DNA of 64,000 bases from Polaromonas sp. YR568 (lineage in GTDB: Bacteria; Pseudomonadota; Gammaproteobacteria; Burkholderiales; Burkholderiaceae_C): contig CAMCUN010000005.1 in NCBI GenBank assembly GCA_945878995.1, forward strand, positions 20,032 to 84,031, written 5' to 3'. A program made the position numbers and the translations under genes. The notes beneath the pieces are model-generated. The model did no database searches, had not been told where the DNA came from, and worked only from the letters and a program-made list of their open reading frames with translations. Below are positions 9,615 to 20,079 of this stretch, in pieces (the stretch's first letter is position 1; each line of letters begins with the position of its first letter).

Positions 9615-9775
9615 AATTTAATTCGAACCTTTTTATTACTTTGTTAAAAATCATTGTTTTCTAAAAATAAATGATGAATTAACAAACTTTAAAAATCTAA
9701 TCGTCTTTATTTGTAAATTAATAGACGTGGAAATGCATTGAAAGGAAATAAAAATATATTAATAATTAAATGAGC
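9615..9775. promoter_or_regulatory. AT-rich upstream region of OmpA/adhesin cassette 1
   Basis: Long A/T-dominated tract in otherwise GC-rich DNA, upstream of the minus-strand OmpA gene. Confidence 0.5.
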
Positions 9776-10089
9776 TGTGTTTGTGTGTCGCTCGGGTGGG
9801 ATCTGCCATTCATCAGGCCACCCAGGCGGCATGGGGCGTCGAGTGATCCACCAACTGCGGCCCTGGCTGTGCTGCATTGAGCGAGTCCTGTAGGACGCCG
9901 TCTACAGCCACTGGGTAGAGTGCAAATCAACAAGCTGCGCTGCACAAGTCCGCTGACAAGGCACTTTTGCGGGCACTCTAAAGCGACAGATGGCGATGGC
10001 GCCTCGATGCAAGGCGTGCCTTGGGCAGCGCAGGCCTGTGCATCAGGCACTGCGCGTCCCGGCTGTGGTCAAGCAGCTGTCAAGCTGTC

Positions 10090-13000
10090 TCAGCCGAACA
10101 AGGGCTGGCTCAGCGTGGTGTTCCAGTCGATGTTGAGCGCCGCAGCCAGCGCCACCAAGTTGGAGGCGGCTGGCAGAGCCAAGTTGCTCAGCACAATGAG
10201 CTGGTCCGCCTGAGCGGCATCGCCTGACCCTGTGAATATCCCGGCTCGGCTGATGGCCAGTTGCACGGCATCGGGCAGCGTGTCGGTGTCGACGTTGGTG
10301 TCGATGGCGCTGATCATGAGGTACTTTTCCAGGCTCGCCGCAGTCACGCCGCCTAGCAAATCTCGAAGATTGAGCCTGTCGCCCTGAGGTGCGCCTGCTA
10401 AAGAAAAGTCAGTAATGGTGTCCACTTCGGGGGCGCCCGCTTTTCCCGGGTCCCGAGAAAGCCAGACAAAAGTATCCGCAGACCCGTTGCCTTGAAAACT
10501 CTGGCTCCCGCTCGTGTTGATAAAAAGGTTGTCTGCACCGTCGCCAATGGGCGTTGTTCCCTCCCAAAGCTTGGGCAAGAAACCTCGGTTTAACTTGAAG
10601 ATTTGCAGCGTGTCTGTGCTGTTGCCTGCGGTGTCGGTGCTTGTGAGTTTGAAGGTGTAGTAGCCGTTGGCCACATTGGATAAACCGGTTTGTGTCAGTT
10701 CAAACTGCCAGGCCGCACTGGCATTTGAAGCCCGCGAGAGTGTTTTGCTGCTGCCTAAAAAGCTCGCAGTCACGCTGCTCAAGTCGGTGTCTGTGGTGTT
10801 GGCGGTGATGGGGAAGTTGGCGTTGAAAGGAAGGTCCTTGATGGACTCGCTGAACAAGCTGACGACAGGGGCTTTGTTGTCAAATGAAACTTCAGGGCTG
10901 TTGGCGGTGGCCAGAGGGTTACCTGCGGCATCGGTCAAGGGGTTGGCAGCACTGGCCTGCACGCTGAGCTTGAGCACCCCAGTGTTGGTGGCCGCCAGGC
11001 TGGGGCTGGGCTGCACCACAGCGGTGTATTCGGTGGCATTGACTTTGGTCAAACTGCCCAAGCTGCCCCCCGTGCCTACAGTCAAGTCCCCTGTGCCCAG
11101 GTCTCTTTGGGGGGCGCTGTCAAGAGTGATTCTGAAGGTCACGCCACCGCCCGCCAACTCAGCGATGCTCAGCACCGAGTTGTTCAAGGTGTCGATTGCA
11201 GCGAGGTTGGACGTGATGCTGGTGACGCTCAAGGCCTTGGTGTCATAGCTGATGTCGGCACTGCTGGCGCCGGGGGCGGGGTTGCCCGAGGCATCGGTCA
11301 GTGGGGTGGCAGGCTGCAAGCTCAGCTTGAGCTTGCCTGAGTTGGTGTCTGCAGTGGGCTGGGCCCTGACGGTGTAGACCGTCTCGCTGACTTTGCTGAG
11401 GCTGCCTGTGACCAAGCTGCCACCCGCAAAAACCAAATCTGCCGCCACGATGTTGCGGGTGGGTGCGTTGTCAAAGGTGAGCGTGAAGGTCACGCCATTG
11501 GTGGTCGGGCCGCTGGCCAGTTCTGCGTTGTTCAGCACCCCGTCCTTGACCAGGCCCAGGTCCAGCGCCTCTCGGTTGTTGGTGATCACCACGCCAATGG
11601 CCTTGGTGTCGTAGTTGATGAGGGGGCTGACGGTGGTGCCCAGTGGGTTGAGCGCGACATCTGACAAGGTGGTGCCCGTGGCAGCCCGCAAGCTCAGTTG
11701 CAGTTGACCGCCGTTGGTGTCGGCCGTGGGTTGGGCCTTGACGGTGTATTGCGTGTCGCTCACCCGCGTCAGGCTGTTGGCCAAGGTGCCGCCCGTCAGC
11801 ACCAAGTCTGCCAGGGTAAGCGGGCGGTTGGGGATGCTGTCGAGCGTGATGGCGAAGGTCACGCCATTGGTGAGTTCGGTGCTGTTGAGGATGCTGTCTT
11901 TGGGGCCTTGGTCCAGGTCAGCCAGGTTGCTGGTGATGGTCGCCGTTGGCGCCTTGTTGTCGTAATTGAAGGTTTTGGGGGTGACCGTGCCCAGAGGGTT
12001 GCCAGCGTCATCTGTCAGCGCAGGGCTTGGGTTGGTTTTGAGGCTGACCACCACGGTGCCGGTGTCGCTGGTGGGGGAGGGCGGTGGCTGCACAGCGACG
12101 GCATATTCCGTGGGACTGATTTTTTTGAAGCTCCCAGGCTTGATGCTGCCTCCCGTGACACTCAAGTCCTCGACCGTCAAGTCCCTGATGGGGGTGTCGT
12201 TGAGCTTGAGGGTCACGGGAACCTCTGGCGAAGCGCCGCCCAATTCTGCGCTGTTGAGCACTCCGTCTTTGAGCGCCGCATCCAGGCTGGCGGGCGTGCC
12301 AATTTGAACGCCCAAGGGGCTGGTGTCTATGAGCAGCGTGACAAGCTTCTCAGCGGGCGTGCCAGTCGGGTCTTTGGGGTCTGTGGCCTTGATCTTGACG
12401 GTGTGTTCACCGTCGGACAAGTTGGCCGGCGGCGTCCAGGTCCAACTGCCATCTGCATTGACGGGGCTTATTTCTTGCTCAGTTCCGTTGTCCAGCGTCA
12501 CAAACACCTTGTTACCAGGCGCGGTTTTGCCCTCAATGATGGGCTTGGGTTTGTTGGTTTGTGTGTCTGTGGTGAGGCCAGTGTTGTCTGCAGGTTTGAG
12601 CTCGGTCTCCAGCGGCACTTTGGTGACTGGAGTTGGATTGACTGTGGTGCCTGTTCCACCGCCACTCTCGGTTCCTGTGTTCCCCCCTGTGCCTGTGTCC
12701 GCTCCCCCGCCAGATCCGCCACCGCCGCCTCCGCCTAAAGCGGCAGCGCCCGCCAAAGCCGCAGCGCCTGCGCCCAGTCCGCCCAGCCCCGCCACCGCAC
12801 CGCCCACGCCCGCCACACCCAGCAGCGGTGCGGCCACAAAAAACGGCGAGCCTCCCAATACTTGGGTGATGCTGGCGCCGTCGATCAGCTCACCGATTTG
12901 GTGCTGCGGGAGGGCGGTGTTGGGGATGAACCGGTAGCTGATGTCGTCTTCAGCAATGCCTGTCAACGGGCCTGGAGCTTGCTCGAAATAGTTCTCCAAA

Positions 13001-13254
13001 ATCAGATCGGCGCTGTCGTCGGGTCGGTAGTCGTCGATTTGGATGAGCAGGTCATTGCCCCGGCGCTTGGTGTGAATTTGCTGGGGGGCTTTGCCCGTGC
13101 TCTGGTTGCTCAGGGTGTAGGTGGCGCCGCTTTGAGCCAACAGGCGTGTGGCTTGGGCCGAGTTGGCGGGGATGGCTTGCACCACGTCGGCCGTTTTGCC
13201 ACCCTCTTTGGCGGGGGCATTGGAGGAGATGCTGATTTGGTAGGTATTGCTCAT
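10090..13254 (-). CDS. BapA-prefix-like adhesin with about four Ig-like repeats and T1SS-like C-terminus (1054 aa)
   Basis: Repeats LNSAELxxGVTFxxTLDSxPxRxLxxxDLxxxGGSL...LTKVSxTxYTVxxQPxxDTNxGxLxLSLQ; C-term VDTITDFSLAG...LNLRDLLGG. Confidence 0.8.
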   Translation of the reverse strand: MSNTYQISISSNAPAKEGGKTADVVQAIPANSAQATRLLAQSGATYTLSNQSTGKAPQQIHTKRRGNDLLIQIDDYRPDDSADLILENYFEQAPGPLTGIAEDDISYRFIPNTALPQHQIGELIDGASITQVLGGSPFFVAAPLLGVAGVGGAVAGLGGLGAGAAALAGAAALGGGGGGGSGGGADTGTGGNTGTESGGGTGTTVNPTPVTKVPLETELKPADNTGLTTDTQTNKPKPIIEGKTAPGNKVFVTLDNGTEQEISPVNADGSWTWTPPANLSDGEHTVKIKATDPKDPTGTPAEKLVTLLIDTSPLGVQIGTPASLDAALKDGVLNSAELGGASPEVPVTLKLNDTPIRDLTVEDLSVTGGSIKPGSFKKISPTEYAVAVQPPPSPTSDTGTVVVSLKTNPSPALTDDAGNPLGTVTPKTFNYDNKAPTATITSNLADLDQGPKDSILNSTELTNGVTFAITLDSIPNRPLTLADLVLTGGTLANSLTRVSDTQYTVKAQPTADTNGGQLQLSLRAATGTTLSDVALNPLGTTVSPLINYDTKAIGVVITNNREALDLGLVKDGVLNNAELASGPTTNGVTFTLTFDNAPTRNIVAADLVFAGGSLVTGSLSKVSETVYTVRAQPTADTNSGKLKLSLQPATPLTDASGNPAPGASSADISYDTKALSVTSITSNLAAIDTLNNSVLSIAELAGGGVTFRITLDSAPQRDLGTGDLTVGTGGSLGSLTKVNATEYTAVVQPSPSLAATNTGVLKLSVQASAANPLTDAAGNPLATANSPEVSFDNKAPVVSLFSESIKDLPFNANFPITANTTDTDLSSVTASFLGSSKTLSRASNASAAWQFELTQTGLSNVANGYYTFKLTSTDTAGNSTDTLQIFKLNRGFLPKLWEGTTPIGDGADNLFINTSGSQSFQGNGSADTFVWLSRDPGKAGAPEVDTITDFSLAGAPQGDRLNLRDLLGGVTAASLEKYLMISAIDTNVDTDTLPDAVQLAISRAGIFTGSGDAAQADQLIVLSNLALPAASNLVALAAALNIDWNTTLSQPLFG

Positions 13255-13261
13255 GCTGGTG

Positions 13262-14380
13262 TCAATTTTTTGAAGGAGCGACTGTGATTTCCACGCGGCG
13301 GTTGGGCAGATCGCAGGCGATCCGCTCGCCTCGCTTGGGGTGCAAGGCGGCGCAGTCCTTGACCAGCAGTTCCGAGCTGCCCAGGCCTTGGGCGCGCAGT
13401 TGTCGGGCAGGAATGCCTTGGCTGCGCAAAATGCTTAAAACAGTGTCTGCGCGTTCGGCCGACAAGCGTTGATTCAGCCCAGCCGAGCCTGTGGGGTCGG
13501 TGTGGCCTTGCACGAGCACCACATCGCTGGCTTGGAGGTCCTCTTGGAGTTGCTTGGCCAGGGCCATGATTTCTCTGCGGCCCCGCTCGGCCAGGTGCTT
13601 GGGTTGTGAACCGCCAAAGGCAAACAGCATTTCAGCCGACAAGGTGTAGCGCTTGGCAGGCTTGGGCTCTGGGGGCGGCACAGGGGCCGGGGGAGGTGGT
13701 GGAGGCGGTGGAAGCGGTGGAAGCGGTGGAGGTGGTGGAGGTGGTGGAGGCGGTGGAGGCGGTGGAAGTGGTGCAGGCGGTGGAAGTGGTGCAGGCGGTG
13801 TAGGCGGGGGAGGTGGGGCTGTTGGAGCGAGCTGGGCGATCTGTGCCGGGGCTTCAGGGGCTGGTGTGGGGCAACTCAGTGGCGGCTGCACCCGCGAGAC
13901 GGCGTGGGATTGGCGGCGCAGGTCTTTGAGCAGGACATTGGCCTCCTCAGCGTTCAGGTCTGAGCGCATGGGGCTCTTTGCGCTGGGCGCTTGCACCACC
14001 ACGTAGGTGGTCTGCTCAAGTTGGGCCAGAACGGGCAGGCGCGGTCTAAAGTTCAGACCGCTGGTGCCCTGGCCCGCCATTTCAAGGACTCGGGAGCCAG
14101 GGCAGACTTGGGCCTCGGCAAAGCCTCCGGGCAAGAGCGAAGTGAGGTAGCGCCCGTCAATCAGAATGTCAGCCGGGAAGGTGGCGTCTTGGGGGCTGGG
14201 TGGGCGCAGCAAGACGAGTTTGGCCAGACCTTGTGGCACGGTGGTGCTGGGCCTTTCGCTTTGACTTGCAAAAGTATTCCAGGTGGCGCTGGCCGCACTC
14301 GGTTGGGCACCAGCGTTCAAGCTCGCAAGGGCAGTGATGGCCAATGTGGCCAAGCATGTTCTGAGGGTGGTGGCGTGCAT
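13262..14380 (-). CDS. OmpA-family protein with poly-Pro linker, paralogue of the 8403-9545 product
   Basis: C-term VLVQGHTDPTGSAGLNQRLSAERADTVLSIL...NRRVEITVAPSKN; PPPPPPPP linker. Confidence 0.85.
   Translation of the reverse strand: MHATTLRTCLATLAITALASLNAGAQPSAASATWNTFASQSERPSTTVPQGLAKLVLLRPPSPQDATFPADILIDGRYLTSLLPGGFAEAQVCPGSRVLEMAGQGTSGLNFRPRLPVLAQLEQTTYVVVQAPSAKSPMRSDLNAEEANVLLKDLRRQSHAVSRVQPPLSCPTPAPEAPAQIAQLAPTAPPPPPTPPAPLPPPAPLPPPPPPPPPPPPPPLPPLPPPPPPPPAPVPPPEPKPAKRYTLSAEMLFAFGGSQPKHLAERGRREIMALAKQLQEDLQASDVVLVQGHTDPTGSAGLNQRLSAERADTVLSILRSQGIPARQLRAQGLGSSELLVKDCAALHPKRGERIACDLPNRRVEITVAPSKN
13690..13812. repeat. GGTGGA/GGTGGT/GGTGGC repeat tract encoding poly-Pro on minus strand
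   Basis: gtggaggtggtggaggtggtggaggcggtggaggcggtgg visible. Confidence 0.9.
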
Positions 14381-14429
14381 TGATTGTTGTTGAGTTGATC
14401 CAGGGGATGAACGGCGGACCCGTTCATGG

Positions 14430-14530
14430 CGACCTCTGCAAATCTAAACTAAATAATGAACAGCTTTGAAAAAGTAATTCTTAAAAATTGTCTTTTAATG
14501 TCTATTTGAGCAAATATGATTTATCAAGTA
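14430..14530. promoter_or_regulatory. AT-rich upstream region of OmpA/adhesin cassette 2
   Basis: ctaaactaaataatgaacag...aattcttaaaaattgtcttttaatg; equivalent position to 9615-9775. Confidence 0.5.
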
Positions 14531-14652
14531 GTCAATTCGTGATTCTGGTCTGTCGTGGGGGTGGTGTTGCATTTGCCCATCTGCCGAGCGCGATAAGTGG
14601 CTGCGGTTCGGTGTCAGATGCCCAAAGCGCGGCCCGTGGCTTTGGGGCTCAT

Positions 14653-14674
14653 GCCCGCCCAAAGGTGGGCGGGC
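14653..14674. other. Perfect GC hairpin GCCCGCCC-AAAGGT-GGGCGGGC
   Basis: 8-bp inverted repeat read directly; no adjacent T-run. Confidence 0.6.
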
Positions 14675-14847
14675 GCTGAGGTCTTCAAAACTCCAAATGC
14701 CGGCCTTGTGGGAGGTGGGAGCGTTCATGGGCCTGACTTGTGCGAAATACCAGGTCATCGGCTACGTAGAATCATTGAGTTTTGTGCTCTTTTGGCGCAG
14801 GGTCTCTTTCAAGCCTTGCGCTCCACCTTTTCTTGCAGGAGATCGCC

Positions 14848-15552
14848 GTGAACAAGATGTACCCTTCAGCGGCCGCCGCGCTCCAAGGCGTGGTCAAAGA
14901 TGGCCAGCTGATTGCCGTGGGAGGCTTTGGCCTGTGCGGTATTCCAGAGGCCTTGATTGATGCGCTGCGCGACAGCGGCGTGAAGAACCTGACGGCCATT
15001 TCCAACAACGCAGGCGTCGACGGCTTTGGCCTGGGCAAACTGCTGGAGACGCGCCAAATTAAAAAAATGATTGCCAGCTACGTGGGCGAGAACAAAGAGT
15101 TCGAGCGCCAGTATCTGGCCGGCGAGTTGGAACTGGAATTCACGCCCCAGGGCACGCTGGCTGAAAAGCTGCGTGCGGGCGGCGCAGGCATTCCGGCTTT
15201 TTTCACCAAAACGGGCGTGGGTACGCTGGTGGCCGAGGGCAAAGAAACCCGCGAGTTCGATGGGGAAACTTACCTGATGGAGAGGGCGCTTATGCCTGAG
15301 ATTTCTTTGGTCAAGGCCGATGTGGCCGACACCTCTGGCAACCTGCGCTTTCGCTACACCGCCCGCAACTTCAACCCGGCCGTGGCCATGGCGGGCAAGC
15401 TGTGCATTGTGGAGGTGGAAAAAATCGTTGAGCTTGGCGAACTCGCCCCCGACGACATTCACTTGCCCGGCATTTATGTGCACCGCTTGGTGCTCAATGC
15501 CAGCCCAGAAAAGCGCATTGAAAAGCGCACCGTCACCACGCAAGGAGCCTGA
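14848..15552 (+). CDS. 3-oxoacid CoA-transferase subunit A (GTG start proposed)
   Basis: [27 protein letters not shown]; followed by subunit B. Confidence 0.9.
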   Translation: MNKMYPSAAAALQGVVKDGQLIAVGGFGLCGIPEALIDALRDSGVKNLTAISNNAGVDGFGLGKLLETRQIKKMIASYVGENKEFERQYLAGELELEFTPQGTLAEKLRAGGAGIPAFFTKTGVGTLVAEGKETREFDGETYLMERALMPEISLVKADVADTSGNLRFRYTARNFNPAVAMAGKLCIVEVEKIVELGELAPDDIHLPGIYVHRLVLNASPEKRIEKRTVTTQGA

Positions 15553-15554
15553 TC

Positions 15555-16196
15555 ATGGCCTGGACCCAAGACCAAATGGCGGCCCGCGCCGCGCAAGAAC
15601 TCGAAGATGGTTTTTATGTGAACTTAGGCATTGGCATTCCCACCTTGGTGGCCAACCACGTGCCTGCCGACAAAGAGGTGTGGCTGCAGTCTGAAAACGG
15701 CATGCTGGGCATAGGCGCTTTCCCCACGGAAGACAAGGTCGATGCCGACCTCATCAACGCGGGCAAGCAGACCGTGACCACGCTGCCCGGCTCGGCTATT
15801 TTTGGCAGCCACGACAGCTTTGCCATGATTCGCGGCGGCAAGATCAACCTGTCTATTCTGGGTGCCATGCAAGTCAGCGAGCACGGCGACCTGGCCAACT
15901 GGATGATTCCTGGCAAGATGGTCAAAGGCATGGGCGGCGCCATGGACCTGGTGGCGGGCGTGCCGCGCGTGATTGTGCTCATGGAGCATGTGGCGCGCAA
16001 AAAAGACGGCACTGAAGACATGAAGATTCTCAAGCAATGCACGCTGCCTCTGACCGGCGTGGGCGTGGTGGACCGTGTCATCACCGACCTGGCCGTGATG
16101 GACGTGACCCCGCAAGGCCTCAAGGTGGTTGACTTGGCCCCTGGCGTGACGCCTGAGTTTTTGCAGTCGAAAACGGGCGCGGCGCTGATTTTTTAA
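15555..16196 (+). CDS. 3-oxoacid CoA-transferase subunit B
   Basis: [27 protein letters not shown] motifs. Confidence 0.93.
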   Translation: MAWTQDQMAARAAQELEDGFYVNLGIGIPTLVANHVPADKEVWLQSENGMLGIGAFPTEDKVDADLINAGKQTVTTLPGSAIFGSHDSFAMIRGGKINLSILGAMQVSEHGDLANWMIPGKMVKGMGGAMDLVAGVPRVIVLMEHVARKKDGTEDMKILKQCTLPLTGVGVVDRVITDLAVMDVTPQGLKVVDLAPGVTPEFLQSKTGAALIF

Positions 16197-16208
16197 AGGT
16201 GCTGCGGA

Positions 16209-16556
16209 CTACCTGCCCCGCACGCGCTGGCTTTTGCGCGTGCGTTCAAAAAAATCAGCGGGCTTGCCGCGCACCCAGGCCACAAAGCGCGCCATCTCCG
16301 GGTGGGCCAGCAGCGCCTCGACCGTGCTGTACTGGCGGGCCAGTTCGGTTTCGGTGAAGAGAGCGTGCACCTGCCGGTGGCACATGCGGTGCAAAAACTC
16401 GGTGTGCCTGCCGCCTTTGGACTTGGGCACCAGGTGGTGCGCGTCTTTTTGGGCCGGAGGTATCACGCGCTCGCACAGCGGGCACATCAGAGCGGGCTGC
16501 TCTTGCGGCGTTTGGAGTCGTTCGGCCAGAAGCTGGCGCCGTATGCGTCCGGTCAT
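16209..16556 (-). CDS. HNH endonuclease-like protein
   Basis: CPLCERVIPPAQKDAHHLVPKSKGGRHTEFLHRMCHRQVH. Confidence 0.8.
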   Translation of the reverse strand: MTGRIRRQLLAERLQTPQEQPALMCPLCERVIPPAQKDAHHLVPKSKGGRHTEFLHRMCHRQVHALFTETELARQYSTVEALLAHPEMARFVAWVRGKPADFFERTRKSQRVRGR

Positions 16557-17123
16557 GCGGTCATAGAGATGGTTCAGTAAATTCTACAAGCCGGCAAGCT
16601 TGGTACACTTGTCTGGCTAAAGGCATTTGTCCTTGCGGTGGCTTGATTATTTGATGCGCCCTTCGCGCTGCGCATTGCGCAATTCCGGTATCAGTTCAAT
16701 CCCAGCCTCTGGCCTTGTGGCTGGTGGGTCCACTGCCCGGTTTTATTTCCCTTTTGGGTCTGCTCGCCTCTCTTCAATGCATTGATCAGAGCGTGTGTGG
16801 CCTGCTCCGGCACCCGAATCTCCTGCATTTTTTTGCGCTGCAGGCGCATTGATTTTTCGCGCGAGCCAGTTTTGCTGTGCGACGTGCGCTTTGATGAACG
16901 ACAAGAGCCTCACATGTTCAGCGGTGGACGGGTCATCACCCGTCCTAAGCCGCGTCAACGCAGCACTGGCTGCTCACCGTGGCCGCACTGCTGGCCCGCA
17001 GGACCGGGTGCGCCGGCTTACCTTTGTTTGACCCGCAAGTGCAGGCCAAGGCCCTGGGCCAGACCCGGCGGTGGCCGCCAAGCCGCCATGCGGCCTGATG
17101 CATTTGTTTTTACAGGAGTTTGA

Positions 17124-17390
17124 GTGTCCAAAGAAGATCTGATTGAAATGCAAGGAAAAGTTGACGAGGTCTTGCCCGACGGGCGTTTCCGCGTCACCCT
17201 GGAAAACAACCACAACCTGATTGCCTATTCGGGCGGCAAGATGCGCAAAAACCGCATCCGCGTGTTGGCGGGTGACCGTGTCACGGTGGAACTGTCCCCC
17301 TACGACCTGACCAAGGGCCGCATCACCTTCCGCCACCTGGAGCCGCGCACAGGCGCGCCCATGCCTGCGTTCAAGCGGCGTCCACGCTGA
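17124..17390 (+). CDS. infA: Translation initiation factor IF-1 (GTG start)
   Basis: [72 protein letters not shown] upstream. Confidence 0.97.
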   Translation: MSKEDLIEMQGKVDEVLPDGRFRVTLENNHNLIAYSGGKMRKNRIRVLAGDRVTVELSPYDLTKGRITFRHLEPRTGAPMPAFKRRPR

Positions 17391-17453
17391 ACCATTGACA
17401 AGGCGGCCGCTCCAAGCGGCGGCCCGCGGGCATCACCAACGGATGCCCACCCC

Positions 17454-18632
17454 TCAAGCCCCCTGCGACTTAAGCAACTCCCGCGCAATGATGAGTTGCT
17501 GCACTTCTGTGGCGCCTTCGTAGATGCGCAGCGCCCGAATTTCGCGGTAAAGGCGCTCCACCGGTTCGTTGCTGACCACGCCTTGGCCGCCAAAAATTTG
17601 CACGGCCGCGTCAATCACGCGCTGGGCGCCTTCGGTGGCTTGGAGCTTGGCCATGGCGGCTTCGCGGGTCACAGTCTTTCCTTGGTCGCGCTGCCAGGCC
17701 GCGCGGTAGGTGAGCAGGGCCGCGCTGTCTATGGTGGTGGCCATTTGCGCCAGGCTCGCTTGCGTGAGCTGAAAGTCGGCCAACACGCCGCCGAACATCT
17801 CGCGGCTGCGTGCGCGTGTGAGGGCCTCATGAAAGGCGTGGCGCGCAAAGCCCAAGGCCGCAGCCGCCACCGAGGTGCGAAACACATCCAGCGTGCGCAT
17901 GGCGACTTTAAAACCCTCGCCTGCTGCGCCCACGCGCTGGCTCAGGGGCACGCGGCACTCCTTGAATTGAAGCCGGGCCAGCGGGTGCGGTGCAATCACT
18001 TGAATGCGCTCGGCCACCACCAGGCCAGGGGTATCGGCATCCACAATAAAAGCCGAGATGCCGCGCGCGCCTGGCGCCTCGCCGGTGCGGGCAAAGACCA
18101 CGTAAAAGTCGGCAATGCCGCCGTTGGAGATCCAGGTTTTTTCGCCCTCAATCACTGCATGTCCGCCCTCGATGCGGGCAGCGCATTGCATGGCCGCCAC
18201 GTCCGAGCCCGCCTGGGGCTCGCTGAGCGCAAAAGCGGCAATGGCCTGGCCGCTGGCCACGCGCGGCAAGTAAGCCTCTTTTTGAGCAGGTGTGCCCGCC
18301 AGTGAGATGGCGCCCGAGCCCAGGCCCTGCATGGCAAAGGCAAAGTCGGCCAGGCCGTGGTGGCGGGCCAGGGTCTCGCGCGCCAGGCACAGGCTGCGGG
18401 TCTCTATGGTGTCGGCCGCGCCGCCGTACTGCCGGCCGGCCACGGTGGGGGCCAGCCAGCCTGCCGCGCCCAGTTGTCGCACCAGGGCGCGACATTGCGC
18501 GTCGGTGTCAGCGTGGTGCTCAGGATCAATGTGATCGGTGGCCCAGGTATCGAGTGCCTGCGCAAATTCGGCGTGGCGGCTGTCAAAAAACGGCCACTGC
18601 AGGTGGTCCAGGTGCTGGCTCATGGCGGGCAT
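17454..18632 (-). CDS. Acyl-CoA dehydrogenase
   Basis: [58 protein letters not shown]. Confidence 0.92.
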   Translation of the reverse strand: MPAMSQHLDHLQWPFFDSRHAEFAQALDTWATDHIDPEHHADTDAQCRALVRQLGAAGWLAPTVAGRQYGGAADTIETRSLCLARETLARHHGLADFAFAMQGLGSGAISLAGTPAQKEAYLPRVASGQAIAAFALSEPQAGSDVAAMQCAARIEGGHAVIEGEKTWISNGGIADFYVVFARTGEAPGARGISAFIVDADTPGLVVAERIQVIAPHPLARLQFKECRVPLSQRVGAAGEGFKVAMRTLDVFRTSVAAAALGFARHAFHEALTRARSREMFGGVLADFQLTQASLAQMATTIDSAALLTYRAAWQRDQGKTVTREAAMAKLQATEGAQRVIDAAVQIFGGQGVVSNEPVERLYREIRALRIYEGATEVQQLIIARELLKSQGA

Positions 18633-18634
18633 TC

Positions 18635-19488
<854 letters not shown>

Positions 19489-19492
<4 letters not shown>

Positions 19493-20031
19493 TTGTTCTC
19501 CTTTGAAAGGTGGGTTTTGCGCTCGTGCAGCGCCAGCACATGCAGGCGCAACGCGCCCAGTTCGGTGGACATGTGCTTCATGGTCGCAGTGTCCTGCGTT
19601 GAGAAAATCTCCAAAATCCACTGCTCATGCTCGGCCGCCATGGCTTTGAAGCTGATGCGCCCGGTCTCGCTCAGCCGCACCACCCAGGAGCGTCTGTCGT
19701 TGGGCCGGGGTTCGCGCACGACCAGGCCCTCTTTTTCGAGCTCGTCGGTCAGCCCCGTCACGTTGCCGCCCGTGACCATGAGGTTGCTTGAGAGCTCCTT
19801 CATCATCAGCCCCTCGGGCTTGCGGTAGAGCTGGGCGAGGTAGTCAAAGCGGGCCAGCGACATGCTAAAGCGCTCGCGCAAGCGGCGCCGGATCTCGTCT
19901 TCAATTTGCGTGGTGCAGGCCAGCATGCGCAGCCACAGCTTCAGGGCAGCGTGGTCGCCTTGCTCAATGCGCGCTTCATGGCCCAGGCCGTCGGCATTGT
20001 TCAGCAGGGTGCGGGTGGCGTCGGCTTTCAT
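19489..20031 (-). CDS. MarR family transcriptional regulator
   Basis: [50 protein letters not shown]. Confidence 0.9.
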
Positions 20032-20079
20032 GCGGTTCAGCGGCTGGTGGGTGCAGGACTTGTCCAACCAGGTACTGGC

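Noticed and set aside
11698-12738. 346-aa plus-strand ORF within the 1054-aa adhesin
   Set aside because: Antisense to clear Ig-like repeats; low-complexity composition.
6342-13254. Classic RTX toxin interpretation of the two large ORFs
   Set aside because: No GGxGxDxUx nonapeptide arrays; Ig-like repeats and BapA-like prefix point to adhesins.
13606-14006. Gly-rich or VEVVEAVEAV plus-strand ORFs
   Set aside because: Antisense readings of the poly-Pro repeat tract of the minus-strand OmpA gene.
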